Notes: generated by a model from the letters alone, not told the origin. Positions 1 through 8,745 are shown, numbered from the stretch's first letter. The stretch: 64,000 nt of DNA from Clostridiaceae bacterium (GCA_018432235.1 JAHDLO010000020.1:1-64000), one strand, 5' to 3'. Numbers and translations are program-made.

Positions 1-50
1 CCTGCCTTACAAGCAGGGGGTCACAGGTTCGATCCCTGTTGTGCCCACCA
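1..50 (+). tRNA. tRNA-Val (TAC), 5' end cut off by the window
   Basis: The anticodon arm has a seven-base loop CTTACAA, giving anticodon TAC. The T arm (GGTTCGATCC) and an encoded 3' CCA follow. The acceptor 5' strand and D arm lie outside the window. Confidence 0.9.
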
Positions 51-60
51 TAAAACAAAT

Positions 61-137
61 GGCCCGGTAGTTCAGTTGGTTAGAATGCCAGCCTGTCACG
101 CTGGAGGTCGACGGTTCGAGCCCGTTCCGGGTCGCCA
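61..137 (+). tRNA. tRNA-Asp (GTC)
   Basis: A full cloverleaf is readable. The acceptor GGCCCGG pairs with CCGGGTC, the anticodon loop CTGTCAC gives GTC, and the T loop is GGTTCGAGCC. The 3' CCA is encoded. It lies 10 nt after tRNA-Val in the same array. Confidence 0.95.
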
Positions 138-224
138 TTTTTGTAGTAATGAATAATGTGAAGACATTATTCATTACTATTTATAAGCACTTTATATTTT
201 GTACTAGCTTCACAATTATATTTT

Positions 225-309
225 GGAGGGATTCCCGAGCGGCCAAAGGGGGCAGACTGTAAATCTGTTGTCAGCGACTTCGAAGGTTCGAATCCTTCTC
301 CCTCCACCA
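225..309 (+). tRNA. tRNA-Tyr (GTA)
   Basis: A class II tRNA with a long variable arm. The acceptor GGAGGGA pairs with TCCCTCC, and the anticodon loop CTGTAAA gives GTA. The 3' CCA is encoded. The 87-nt gap before it is the widest in the array. Confidence 0.95.
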
Positions 310-322
310 TTTAATATAACAT

Positions 323-405
323 GCGGGTGTGGCGGAATTGGCAGACGCACTAGACTTAGGATCTAGCGGGCAACCGTGGGGGTTCAAATCCCTCTACCCG
401 CACCA
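323..405 (+). tRNA. tRNA-Leu (TAG)
   Basis: A class II tRNA with acceptor GCGGGTG paired to TACCCGC, a long variable arm and anticodon TAG in the loop ACTTAGG. The 3' CCA is encoded. Confidence 0.94.
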
Positions 406-413
406 CATTTTGT

Positions 414-489
414 GATCTATTAGCTCAGTCGGTAGAGCACCTGACTTTTAATCAGGGTGTCCCGCGTTCGAGTCGCGGATGGATCACCA
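414..489 (+). tRNA. tRNA-Lys (TTT)
   Basis: The acceptor GATCTAT pairs with ATGGATC with one G-U. The D arm is TAGCTCAGTCGGTAGAGC and the loop CTTTTAA gives anticodon TTT. The 3' CCA is encoded, and it lies 8 nt after tRNA-Leu. Confidence 0.94.
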
Positions 490-493
490 ACTT

Positions 494-569
494 GCCCAGA
501 TAGCTCAGTCGGTAGAGCAGGGGACTGAAAATCCCCGTGTCGGTGGTTCGATTCCGCCTCTGGGCACCA
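494..569 (+). tRNA. tRNA-Phe (GAA)
   Basis: The acceptor GCCCAGA pairs with TCTGGGC, and the loop CTGAAAA gives anticodon GAA. The 3' CCA is encoded. This is the last tRNA of the array and is followed directly by a terminator. Confidence 0.95.
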
Positions 570-577
570 TAACCTTC

Positions 578-610
578 AGCCGGAAGTATTACTTATACTT
601 CCGGCTTTTA
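578..610 (+). terminator. Rho-independent terminator of the tRNA array
   Basis: AGCCGGAAGTA pairs with TACTTCCGGCT across a 7-nt loop and is followed by TTTTA. It lies 8 nt after the CCA of tRNA-Phe. Confidence 0.85.
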
Positions 611-958
611 TAGTTGGCTCTTTGTCAATAGTTGGGGTGGATATTCTCAGAAATATCTGCCCTTTACTTATGCTGTTGACATTATAGATATGGGTGTTAA
701 TAATATTCCATTTATTTTACAGATAATTAAGAGGAGTGAGAAAAGGTACTAATCAAGAATGTCATCTAGTATAATGGTTATTTTAAAATAGATTAGATAA
801 ATATAGGTTGGACACAATTAGAAATAGTGAGAAACAATAAATAAAAGACTTTAGAAAGAGATTTCCTAAAACAAATACAATATCTTTGAGAAGAGTGTCC
901 AAAGATTGATTATTATGATAATATATAATTGGTATATATTATTGAATGGAGGTTTGTT
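611..958. other. Intergenic region with possible insertion-sequence scars
   Basis: No gene is visible. GGCTCTTTGTCAATAGTTGG at 616-635 resembles the terminal repeats of ISL3-type elements as I remember them. TTGGACAC at 808-815 and GTGTCCAA at 895-902 form an 8-bp inverted pair enclosing about 80 nt. A weak promoter-like TTGACA at 676-681 has AATAAT 17 nt downstream, but it is far from the next gene. Confidence 0.35.
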
Positions 959-2176
959 ATGCCGACAATAGAAGGGTTTAGTGTTAAAAACTATGGAGTC
1001 CTAAAGGATATAACGATAGGTCGTGTTATCTCTGATAAGTCTCAAAAGCCACTGACTCAACTTGTAACAATAATTGGTAAGAATGGAACGGGAAAGAGTA
1101 CTCTAATTGATGCTTTTGGATTTTTGGCAGACTGTTTGAAGTCTGGTGTTGAAGAAGCATGTTATGGCAATGAGCGTAGAGGATATCAAAGCTTACTGTC
1201 AAAGGGTTCTAGTGGGCCTATTGAATTTGAGATAACTTATCGTGAAATTAATAATAGCCGTCCTATAACATATAATTTGGTTATATCTGCTGATCAAATA
1301 GGTAGACCATATATTAGCCATGAGCGTCTTCGTCAGCGAAGAAAAGGTGAAAAACGCGGATGGCCATATTCTTTTCTAAATATTACAGATGGCAAGGGAA
1401 ATGCTTGGGCAGGAGATATGCTCGAAGGCGATGAAGGAGCAACAACAACTCCGATTCAACTGTCAGATTTAAATATGCCAGCAATAACTACTTTAGGCTC
1501 ATTAAAGGAGCATCCTCGTATTACTCAGTTTAGGAACTTTATTCAAGGTTGGTATTTATGTTATTTTATGCCTAATGCGGCAAGAGACTTACCGTTAGCT
1601 GGACCCCAAAAACACCTTAATAAAACAGGAAGCAATCTCTCAAATGTATTGCAGTATATGGAACAAATCAAGGGAAAAAGACACATGCAATCAATTTTAG
1701 ATGGAATTACAAAGCGGATTTCTGGCATAGAAAAAATTTATACTCAAAGAACTGCGGATAATAGACTTTTACTTTGTTTTGACGAAATAGGATTTTCAGA
1801 ACCACATTTTGTTCAAAAAATGTCAGATGGAACGATAAAATTAGTTGCTTATTTAGTTTTGTTAGAGGATCCTGAACTGGCACCACTAGTGTGTATTGAG
1901 GAACCTGAAAATGGTCTGTATCACAATCTTTTAACAGTTTTGGCTAAAGAACTAAAAGAAAAGGTTGATAACAGGTCGAAAAGTCAAATGTTTATTACCA
2001 CGCATAGTCCTTATTTTGTTAACGCTTTGTCTCCAGAAGAAGTATGGATATTAGAAAAAGATGACAGCGGCTTCTCAGTCATAAGAAGAGCAAGTGATAT
2101 GGAGCTAGTTAAGAATCTTGCAAAAGAAATACCGCTAGGTGACTTATGGTATAGTAACTATCTTGAGCGGAGGTAG
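959..2176 (+). CDS. AAA/ABC-type ATPase of a two-gene, probably defensive module
   Basis: A 405-aa P-loop ATPase of the RecF/OLD style. Walker A is GKNGTGKST at residues 40-48. A short signature-like stretch, KMSDGT, is at about 287-292. Walker B is LVCIEEPENGL at 310-320, and a switch-histidine stretch, FITTHSPYF, is at 345-353. The ATG at 959 is preferred because GGAGG lies 6 nt upstream; a TTG at 929 would add ten residues. The next gene starts 3 nt after the stop, and its ribosome binding site overlaps the end of this one, so the two are probably co-translated. Such ATPases paired with a separate TOPRIM partner occur in abortive-infection systems such as AbiL and PARIS. The defence role here is inferred. 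Confidence 0.75.
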   Translation: MPTIEGFSVKNYGVLKDITIGRVISDKSQKPLTQLVTIIGKNGTGKSTLIDAFGFLADCLKSGVEEACYGNERRGYQSLLSKGSSGPIEFEITYREINNSRPITYNLVISADQIGRPYISHERLRQRRKGEKRGWPYSFLNITDGKGNAWAGDMLEGDEGATTTPIQLSDLNMPAITTLGSLKEHPRITQFRNFIQGWYLCYFMPNAARDLPLAGPQKHLNKTGSNLSNVLQYMEQIKGKRHMQSILDGITKRISGIEKIYTQRTADNRLLLCFDEIGFSEPHFVQKMSDGTIKLVAYLVLLEDPELAPLVCIEEPENGLYHNLLTVLAKELKEKVDNRSKSQMFITTHSPYFVNALSPEEVWILEKDDSGFSVIRRASDMELVKNLAKEIPLGDLWYSNYLERR

Positions 2177-2179
2177 CTT

Positions 2180-2836
2180 ATGCATACTCATTTTGACATT
2201 TTTATAGAAGATATATCAGGGAAATATTTAGTAGAGATATTGTTGGACAGGTTACTTCCGCAAGAAGGATACTCGTATAGGGTACATTCATATAAAGGAT
2301 GTGGAAAGCTTCCTGCTAACCAAACATCAGCATTGGAGATAAGGACAAGCACTCTTCTTAATAATGTACCTAGATTAATAAATGGGTTTGTTAATACATA
2401 TAAGAACCTATCCGATTACAAAGCAGTATTTGTAATTGTAACAGACTGTGATAACCGAGTTTGTGCAGACTTTAAGACGCAAATACTGACAACTATAAAT
2501 AGTTATTCTTCTATTTCTACAGAAAATATTATTGTCTCAATTGCAATAGAAGAAATGGAGGCATGGCTGCTTGGAGATTTTCAGGCTATTCCTAAGGCTA
2601 GTCAGAAGGAATATTCAACATATATGCAGGATTCTATTTGCGGCACATGGGAAAAGTTGGCAAAGGTAATAGATGATAAATTTTACAATAAAAAATTGAA
2701 GGATGCGCCCTTTTATGTTGTTGGAGAAAAGAAATGCGAGTGGGCGATTAATATTGCTCCTCATATGAACATAGGCAGTAATACATCTCCGAGCTTTAAT
2801 TACTTTCTAAAAAAAATCCTATCATATGTAAGTTAA
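2180..2836 (+). CDS. TOPRIM-like protein (DUF4276-like), partner of the upstream ATPase
   Basis: A 218-aa protein with the acidic pattern of a TOPRIM fold: E10-D11 after a hydrophobic strand (FIED), the D89-C-D91 motif in VIVTDCDN, and an acidic helix at 124-128 (EEMEA) followed by WLLGD. TOPRIM domains cut or rejoin nucleic acids in OLD nucleases, topoisomerases and RNase M5. The DUF4276 assignment is from memory of that family's N-terminal and EAW-like motifs. It starts 3 nt after the ATPase gene, with an SD (GGAGGT) inside the ATPase stop region. The likely role is the nuclease effector of the ATPase, but substrate and trigger cannot be read from the sequence. Confidence 0.65.
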   Translation: MHTHFDIFIEDISGKYLVEILLDRLLPQEGYSYRVHSYKGCGKLPANQTSALEIRTSTLLNNVPRLINGFVNTYKNLSDYKAVFVIVTDCDNRVCADFKTQILTTINSYSSISTENIIVSIAIEEMEAWLLGDFQAIPKASQKEYSTYMQDSICGTWEKLAKVIDDKFYNKKLKDAPFYVVGEKKCEWAINIAPHMNIGSNTSPSFNYFLKKILSYVS

Positions 2837-2845
2837 TAAAATATT

Positions 2846-3601
2846 CTAATTATAGGCCTCGTACATGCAACACGATATTGAACGGGGCTTTGATAGTTAA
2901 GAGCATACGCAGGTCTGTAGTTATTAAAATAATATACATGCTTTCTAATCCATTTATAGATATCATCCATTTCCCATAATTTATAATCTACCTTCAATTC
3001 TGTCTTTATCCAGCTGTTGATGGAACGATTATTGGATTATCAGTAGGAGTTCCTATTCGAGATATTGAACGAATTAAGTTATAATACTTATGAGCCTCTT
3101 TTCATAAACCTTTCCTTTATGTTTAATTGTAGTCATATCAGATGCGACAATTTCCAATGGTCTGCTTGTATTCCATAACCCGTTGATTTTATTAGGATAT
3201 ATATATGGTGTTCTTGACCTGTTTCTCGTATTTATAGTGCTTTGCCGTAGACTTGATTTGAGCAAACTTACAACACTTATGAGCAAGGTCGTCCGAAAAG
3301 ATCCAACCAGTTTATTTCCTGCTTTAATAAAATAAGTTTCAAAAGCTCTAATTCAGAAAGAGATTTACTTGCGTGCAAAGATGCAAAATGATTACCAGTT
3401 TTATTCTTTGGAATCAAACCATCTTCACCCTCATTCTGGTACTTATTTATCCAAGTCCACAACATACCTGAAGAAATACCTCTTCTTTTGAAAGAGATCT
3501 GCGCCCAATTCCTTCATCAAAATATCTTATAACGATTCGTAGTTTTTTTCTTGAGTACAATTCCTATTATTCCCACCCTTTGGTCTTCCCATTGGTTTCA
3601 T
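2846..3601 (-). pseudogene. Decayed IS3-family transposase (orfA-orfB remnant)
   Basis: Read on the minus strand, the region starts with MKPMGRPKGG, then a stop, then an OrfA helix-turn-helix piece (MLWTWINKYQNEGEDGL). A fragment of the OrfB integrase core follows (RPLEIVASDMTTIKHKGK), and an OrfB C-terminus is rebuilt from two frames near 2850-3010 (YFNNYRP, then SPVQYR). Stops and frameshifts break every part, and the middle of the DDE core is missing. The element must be immobile. It sits between the ATPase/TOPRIM pair and the core genes, consistent with an accessory insertion zone behind the tRNA array. Confidence 0.8.
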
Positions 3602-3625
3602 ACCCTTTCCAAAGATTATAGCAAA

Positions 3626-3657
3626 AAAGTAGACATGATTTTTTTCATGTCTACTTT
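3626..3657. repeat. Perfect 13-bp hairpin near the IS remnant
   Basis: AAAGTAGACATGA at 3626-3638 pairs with TCATGTCTACTTT at 3645-3657 around a T-rich loop. It may be a terminator or the outer end of the IS remnant. No gene depends on it clearly. Confidence 0.5.
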
Positions 3658-3813
3658 AAGTTTACAATTCAATTTTAAGAAGGCTTTATATATTGCCCAA
3701 ACAGGTAATACTTATTTTATTGTAAAGAAGATATTATAAAAGGCCCTCGATGGAATAAATTAAGAAAAAAATGGTAATTATTATAGATAATAACTTTAAA
3801 GGAAGTGGGATCA

Positions 3814-5220
3814 ATGGAGGAAGCAGTTAGCAGCGGGAAAATGATAACTATAGAGGCAGCGTTGAAAATGCCTGCGACAGATGTGGCGTACAATTATAGG
3901 GAGTATATTAACCCATATTTTGTGTCTTTGCTGAAGCTTTTAGGCTTGAACCAGCAATTCATAAGAGCAGAGGGCACTAAGCTATGGGATATAGACAATG
4001 TAAGCTATACAGATTTCTTAGGGGCCTACGGCGCAATCAATTTAGGGCATAATCATAAAGGCGTTATAAATAAGCTAACTAAGGTATTTCATTTACCGAA
4101 TTTACTTCAAACAGCAATACATCCTTTATCAGCTGCCCTAGCTCAAAATCTCTCTATATTAACACCCGGAGATTTAAAATATAGCTTTTTCTGTAATAGT
4201 GGGGCAGAAGCAGTGGAGGGTGCCTTAAAGCTAGCCAAGATTGCCACAGGCAAATCCAGGATTGTATATTGCAGAGGCTCCTTTCATGGCAAATCACTAG
4301 GCGCTCTTTCAATAACGGGAAGGGATAAATACAAAAAATACTTTGGACCAATGGTGCCAATGGCGGAGGAAATAAGCTTTGGGTCAATAGATGAGCTGAC
4401 AGCGGTCCTAAAAAAATATAACGATATTGCAGCCTTTATATTAGAACCGATACAGGGAGAGGGAGGCATTATAGTTCCGCCTCAAGGCTATCTTAGGGAT
4501 GTCAGAGAGGCTTGTAGCAAGCATCAGGTATTGCTAATTATGGACGAGGTTCAGACTGGCTTTGGCAGGACAGGCAGATGGTTTGCATGTCAAGAGGAGA
4601 ACGTAGTACCCGACATCATGTGTATGGCGAAATCATTGGGTGGCGGCATAATGCCTATTGGTGCCTATATAGCCACTGAGGCGGTTTGGCGAAAAGGGTA
4701 TGGCAGCATCGACAAATGCCTTTTACACACCTCCACCTTTGGTGGCAATACCTTTGCAGCTGCTGCAGCCCTAGCAACTTTAGAAATAATGCAGCAGGAG
4801 GAACTGCCAGAGAAGGCCCATGAAAAGGGAGCGTACTTCTTTGCTAAACTAAAGACGCTTCAGGAAAAGTACCCCTTGCTAAAGGAAGTAAGAGGAAAAG
4901 GACTAATGATTGGTCTTGAATTTGCTGAAGTTAAAAATCCGATAATTCAAAGGGTCCTTTCAAATTCAAATAGCGAAACCTTAAATGAGTACATTGGCGG
5001 CATGATTGCTTCGGAGCTGGCCAACGGCTATCAAATCATAACGGCCTATACCTTAAATAATCCAAATGTTATAAGAGTGGAGCCACCGTTAATAATAAGC
5101 TATGAGGAAATAGACTATTTTGTCGGCTCACTTGAAAAGATATTAGTTAAAAAGCTCAGTCTATCCGGCATGGTAATGTCAACTACCAAAAATCTATTAA
5201 AGGTACTACATAAAAATTAG
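3814..5220 (+). CDS. Class III (omega) aminotransferase
   Basis: A 468-aa PLP enzyme of aminotransferase class III, the fold of ornithine, 4-aminobutyrate and putrescine aminotransferases. It moves an amino group between an amine and an aldehyde or keto acid. Visible motifs are the phosphate-binding SGAEAVE (129-135), the DEVQTGFGRTG stretch containing the PLP-contacting aspartate (244), and the Schiff-base lysine K273 in CMAKSLGGG. The ATG at 3814 has AAAGGAA about 9 nt upstream; a GTG at 3805 is the alternative start. The next gene begins 10 nt after the stop and encodes an aldehyde-forming type of reductase, so the pair probably works in one pathway. The substrate is unknown. Confidence 0.85.
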   Translation: MEEAVSSGKMITIEAALKMPATDVAYNYREYINPYFVSLLKLLGLNQQFIRAEGTKLWDIDNVSYTDFLGAYGAINLGHNHKGVINKLTKVFHLPNLLQTAIHPLSAALAQNLSILTPGDLKYSFFCNSGAEAVEGALKLAKIATGKSRIVYCRGSFHGKSLGALSITGRDKYKKYFGPMVPMAEEISFGSIDELTAVLKKYNDIAAFILEPIQGEGGIIVPPQGYLRDVREACSKHQVLLIMDEVQTGFGRTGRWFACQEENVVPDIMCMAKSLGGGIMPIGAYIATEAVWRKGYGSIDKCLLHTSTFGGNTFAAAAALATLEIMQQEELPEKAHEKGAYFFAKLKTLQEKYPLLKEVRGKGLMIGLEFAEVKNPIIQRVLSNSNSETLNEYIGGMIASELANGYQIITAYTLNNPNVIRVEPPLIISYEEIDYFVGSLEKILVKKLSLSGMVMSTTKNLLKVLHKN

Positions 5221-5230
5221 GGGGTATAGA

Positions 5231-6325
5231 ATGGAAAAGTTTGCGTTTTTAATTCATCCAATAGAGCTTGAGGATATATATAGAAAGTACAAGCAGCTTA
5301 GAATTCTGCCGGATACCATTGTTGAAGCGTTGACCTCCAGGCTTTCACCCTCAATAGTGTCTAGTATTGATAATGTTGTAGGCAATGATAGCACAGCGGA
5401 AGGTCTGTTTGTAGGCGTTCCAATGACCTCCAGAATGATGATGAAGTTTCCGCTTGAAAGGGTGCTTAAGAAAATAATACAGGCAGGAAAAATTGCTGAA
5501 GCTGAGGGTGCAAAGATATTGGGACTTGGCGCATATACTTCTGTTGTCGGCGATGCGGGGATTACAATTGCCAATAATCTAAATATCGCCGTAACCACAG
5601 GTAACACTTATACGGTAGCAGCAGCTTTGGAGGGTGTAGAGGAAGCCTGCAGACTGCTGAATAAGCGCATAACGGAGTGTGAAGCAGCAGTGGTCGGCGC
5701 AAATGGTTCTATCGGAAAGGTCTGCTCAGAGATAATTTTAAGACAGGTGAATGTTTTAAATCTGGTGGGCAAGGATATGGACAAGCTGGAGGAGCTGAAG
5801 CTTCAATTGTTGAGTCGATACCCTGATAAGGATATACGTACAAGCATATCCATAGAGAAGGGAATTCACAATGCAGATGTCGTCATAACCGTTACCAGCA
5901 GTATTAATGACGTTATTAAGCCAGAATATATTAAAATCGGAGCAGTAGTATGTGATGTTGCAAGACCAAGGGATGTGGCAAAAGCTGTTCAAGATAAGCG
6001 AAAGGATGTGCTGGTAATAGAGGGTGGTGTCATTGAGGTGCCAAAGGGGCTAAACTTCAATTTCAATTATGGATTTCCCGAGGGATTAACCTATGCCTGC
6101 ATGGCTGAGACAATGATTTTAGCGTTAGAGAAACGCTATGAAAATTTTAGCCTTGGCAGAGAAATGGAGGTTGAGAAGGTTGATGAAATCAGAGGGCTTG
6201 CCCATAAGCATGGTTTCAAGCTGGCGGGGCTAAGGAGTTTTGAGCGAGTTATCAATCAAGCCCATATCGATGGCGTGCTACAGGAAATAGAAAAATTAGA
6301 GGGTAGGGCAATGAAATTTTATTAG
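5231..6325 (+). CDS. Acyl-ACP reductase-like / COG5322 dehydrogenase
   Basis: A 364-aa protein with a Rossmann motif GANGSIG (156-162) in the middle of the chain. The whole layout resembles the cyanobacterial long-chain acyl-ACP reductase (AAR) and the predicted amino acid dehydrogenases grouped as COG5322. C290 in YACMAET sits close to where I recall the acyl-binding cysteine of cyanobacterial AAR (about residue 294). AAR makes a fatty aldehyde from acyl-ACP using NADPH. It is the second gene of a tight two-gene operon with the class III aminotransferase. Together they could turn an acyl thioester into an amine by way of the aldehyde; this is inference. A plain amino acid dehydrogenase is the alternative. 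Confidence 0.65.
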   Translation: MEKFAFLIHPIELEDIYRKYKQLRILPDTIVEALTSRLSPSIVSSIDNVVGNDSTAEGLFVGVPMTSRMMMKFPLERVLKKIIQAGKIAEAEGAKILGLGAYTSVVGDAGITIANNLNIAVTTGNTYTVAAALEGVEEACRLLNKRITECEAAVVGANGSIGKVCSEIILRQVNVLNLVGKDMDKLEELKLQLLSRYPDKDIRTSISIEKGIHNADVVITVTSSINDVIKPEYIKIGAVVCDVARPRDVAKAVQDKRKDVLVIEGGVIEVPKGLNFNFNYGFPEGLTYACMAETMILALEKRYENFSLGREMEVEKVDEIRGLAHKHGFKLAGLRSFERVINQAHIDGVLQEIEKLEGRAMKFY

Positions 6326-6643
6326 ATAGAGAAGGGCAGTCTTCAATAAGTTAGAAGTTATTTCTTAGTCTTATGATACCCAATTAAATGATATTCAGGG
6401 CTGATGGTAGTCAATGATATTCTAATTTATTGGATTTCTCCTGAAGGACAACCAACTAGGCAACAGGGGAGATGCATGTAGCTTTAAAACGCTAATCTGC
6501 AGGCAATGCGAAATGGTATCAATTTCAGAAAAAAATATAAGCCATAATATAGAAAACAATAGAGCCATGATTATAGAATCATGGCTCAAAATATTATTTG
6601 CTAACAAACACCAGTGCATTTGTCTTTTCATCGGAATGCTCGT
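6326..6643. other. Intergenic region between convergent genes
   Basis: No gene is supported. The short reading frames here lack ribosome binding sites and recognisable sequence. The only structured part is the hairpin at 6562-6587. Confidence 0.5.
6562..6587. terminator. Hairpin between convergent transcription units
   Basis: GAGCCATGATT pairs perfectly with AATCATGGCTC around a 4-nt loop. It is flanked by A/T-rich sequence on both sides and lies 57 nt past the argG stop. It could act on either strand, although the T tracts are weak. Confidence 0.6.
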
Positions 6644-7879
6644 TTAGATTACTTGCTTTTCAGTTCCATCCTTTTCATTCTCCATTTTCATAATTGCTCT
6701 TATGGTAAGAGGTAATGTAAATAGGTTGATAAAGCCCTCAGCATCCTTTTGATTGTAAACATCATCCTCACCGAAGGTAACAAAGGCTTCGTTATATAAA
6801 GAATAAGGAGATGCAGAGCCTACAGCTGCACAGGTTCCCTTATATAGCTTAAGCTTAACTACACCGGTAACATATTCCTGAGTGCTGTCTACAAACTTGT
6901 CTAAAGCGTCCTTTAAAGGAGTAAACCAAAGACCGTCGTAGACCAATTGTGCATATTTTTCAGAAACAGTCTTTTTAAAATTAAGGGTTGCTCTGTCGAG
7001 GGTAAGCTTTTCTAGCGCTTTGTGAGCTGCGAATAATATAGTTCCACCTGGAGTTTCATAAACACCACGAGATTTCATACCTACAAGACGATTTTCAATA
7101 ATATCAATGACTCCGACACCATTTGCACCACCAATGTCATTTAGCTTGTAGATCATTTCTACAGGTGTGCATTTTACACCATCAATAGCAATAGGAACAC
7201 CCTTGTCAAAGGCAATTTCAACATAGGTCGGCTTGTCAGGTGCATTTTCTGGTGCCACAGACATTTTATAAATGCTGTTATCATGTTGATTCCAAGGGTT
7301 CTCAAGATTACCACCCTCATGGCTTAAATGCCAGATATTTTGGTCTCGACTATAAATATCCTTCTTGGTGACAGGAATAGGGATATTGTTTTTAACCGCA
7401 TAATCAATACAGTCTTCGCGGGATTTTAAGCTCCATATTCTCCATGGCGCTATAATCTTAATGGATGGATTGAGGGCCTTTATAGTGGCTTCAAAACGCA
7501 CCTGATCATTACCTTTACCTGTGGCCCCATGGGCTATAGCAACGGCACCCTCCTTTTCTGCGATTTCAACTAGTTTTTTCGCAATCAAGGGTCTTGCGAA
7601 GGAGGTTCCTAATAAATAGTCATCCTCATAAACTGCACTTGCCTTCAATGTAGGAAAAATATAATCCTTTACGAACTCATCCTTAACATCCAGCACATAT
7701 GCCTTTACAGCTCCTGTAGAAAGGGCCTTTTCCTTAACAGCAGAAAAATCCTCCTGTTGACCAACATCTACACATACCGCAATTACCTCGTAGGAATATT
7801 CATTTTCCAACCATTTTAGTATAACAGAGGTGTCAAGGCCTCCTGAGTAAGCTAAAACAACTTTATCCTTCTTTATCAT
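6644..7879 (-). CDS. argG: Argininosuccinate synthase
   Basis: A 411-aa enzyme that joins citrulline and aspartate with ATP, the penultimate step of arginine synthesis. The N-terminal PP-loop AYSGGLDTS (residues 10-18) binds ATP. Further family blocks are [14 protein letters not shown], the PWR motif and SREDCI. The length matches the family. The start codon has a strong GGAGG 7 nt upstream. It stands alone here, without argH, behind its own promoter and a probable ArgR box. Confidence 0.97.
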   Translation of the reverse strand: MIKKDKVVLAYSGGLDTSVILKWLENEYSYEVIAVCVDVGQQEDFSAVKEKALSTGAVKAYVLDVKDEFVKDYIFPTLKASAVYEDDYLLGTSFARPLIAKKLVEIAEKEGAVAIAHGATGKGNDQVRFEATIKALNPSIKIIAPWRIWSLKSREDCIDYAVKNNIPIPVTKKDIYSRDQNIWHLSHEGGNLENPWNQHDNSIYKMSVAPENAPDKPTYVEIAFDKGVPIAIDGVKCTPVEMIYKLNDIGGANGVGVIDIIENRLVGMKSRGVYETPGGTILFAAHKALEKLTLDRATLNFKKTVSEKYAQLVYDGLWFTPLKDALDKFVDSTQEYVTGVVKLKLYKGTCAAVGSASPYSLYNEAFVTFGEDDVYNQKDAEGFINLFTLPLTIRAIMKMENEKDGTEKQVI

Positions 7880-7914
7880 AACAATCGCCTCCGAATATCA
7901 ATCTTATAGATATT

Positions 7915-7943
7915 ATTATAAGGCTTAATGTATAAATATTCAA
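7915..7943 (-). promoter_or_regulatory. argG promoter with overlapping ARG box
   Basis: On the minus strand, TTGAAT (7938-7943) and TATAAT (7915-7920) are separated by 17 nt. The 14-mer TGAATATTTATACA (7929-7942) matches the ArgR/AhrC operator core TGAATWWWWATTCA with one mismatch and covers the -35. This suggests repression by arginine. Confidence 0.7.
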
Positions 7944-8229
7944 GAGTTATTTTAAATATCTATTAAAAATATTAAAATGCTATTACACAGCCATTATATA
8001 GGGTAAAGGCTTCAAATTACAAAGAGAGAGTTTAAAAATCAGACAATTTAGAAAATAATTATACTATATTCTATACATATAAAAATATAATCCTTCTGTT
8101 AGTAACTATTCATAAATATACATACAGTTGTTGGTTTTTTTTGTGAGTTATAGACTCACATGTTTTTGGTGTAAACAAATAAAAATCAGAACATACAATA
8201 ATAGTAGTCAAGATGGGAGGAGATTCATT
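7944..8229. other. AT-rich intergenic region
   Basis: It separates divergent argG and the small membrane protein gene. Nothing structured is visible apart from the argG promoter at its left end. Confidence 0.4.
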
Positions 8230-8385
8230 ATGGCGGCTAAAACGAATAAGAGAACAAGCCTGTTATTCTTCTTTATATTGCTGGCAATAATACTTATGAA
8301 AAGCGGATTATTTAGTAAAGATAATAGCGATTTGTTATTTTTTTACTTAATTTTAGTCCTGCTGTTTAGCTGGTTTTATAAATGA
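8230..8385 (+). CDS. Small membrane protein, 51 aa
   Basis: MAAKTNKRTS begins a 51-aa protein with two hydrophobic segments (about residues 10-23 and 33-49) separated by a short polar loop. The N-terminus is basic, so it probably lies in the cytoplasm. The ATG at 8230 has GGGAGG 9 nt upstream. An upstream extension in the same frame has no ribosome binding site. A terminator follows. I do not recognise a family. Confidence 0.6.
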   Translation: MAAKTNKRTSLLFFFILLAIILMKSGLFSKDNSDLLFFYLILVLLFSWFYK

Positions 8386-8454
8386 TAACATATTGACAAA
8401 TTAAATATATCGACAATTCAACGATTAGATAAGTTATTTGAAAGTATGTCCATA

Positions 8455-8493
8455 AAAAAAACCTGACTACGAAAGAGTATCAGGTTTTTTTAT
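8455..8493 (+). terminator. Rho-independent terminator
   Basis: AACCTGACTAC pairs with GTATCAGGTT around GAAAGA, with one mismatch, and is followed by TTTTTTT. It ends the small membrane protein transcript. Confidence 0.85.
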
Positions 8494-8590
8494 GTTAAAT
8501 ATCGTTTTTTAATTAACCCTGCTGCTTATTTATGTTAAAAAATACCAGAATTTAAGCTGCAACAGTATAAATTCTGTGTTGTTTTGATAC

Positions 8591-8635
8591 AACTGTTCAA
8601 TTATGGAATAGGCACTGCGCCATACTCGAACAGTT
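8591..8635 (+). promoter_or_regulatory. Candidate enhancer-binding-protein site upstream of the alcohol dehydrogenase
   Basis: AACTGTTC (8591-8598) and GAACAGTT (8628-8635) form a perfect 8-bp inverted pair about 100 nt upstream of the -24 element. That is the usual distance for a sigma-54 activator site. Which activator binds is unknown. Confidence 0.45.
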
Positions 8636-8728
8636 TATAATTGTGGAATTTTTATCAAATTATAGAAAATTCTGAATAATCATTTAAATAAAAACGTTTT
8701 CAATCTTTATTAATCAAATTATACCATG

Positions 8729-8745
8729 TTGGCATAGTAATTGCT
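8729..8745 (+). promoter_or_regulatory. Sigma-54 (-24/-12) promoter of the iron alcohol dehydrogenase
   Basis: TTGGCATAGTAATTGCT has the invariant GG (8731-8732) and GC (8743-8744) exactly 10 nt apart and matches the YTGGCACGNNNNTTGCW consensus at most positions. It lies about 38 nt before the start codon. Confidence 0.8.

Noticed and set aside
3551..3739. A 62-codon open frame over the hairpin near the IS remnant
   Set aside because: It has no ribosome binding site, runs through the hairpin and the reverse of the transposase start, and resembles nothing.
6422..6631. A 69-codon minus-strand frame downstream of argG
   Set aside because: No ribosome binding site, and it spans the intergenic hairpin; its sequence has no protein-like pattern.
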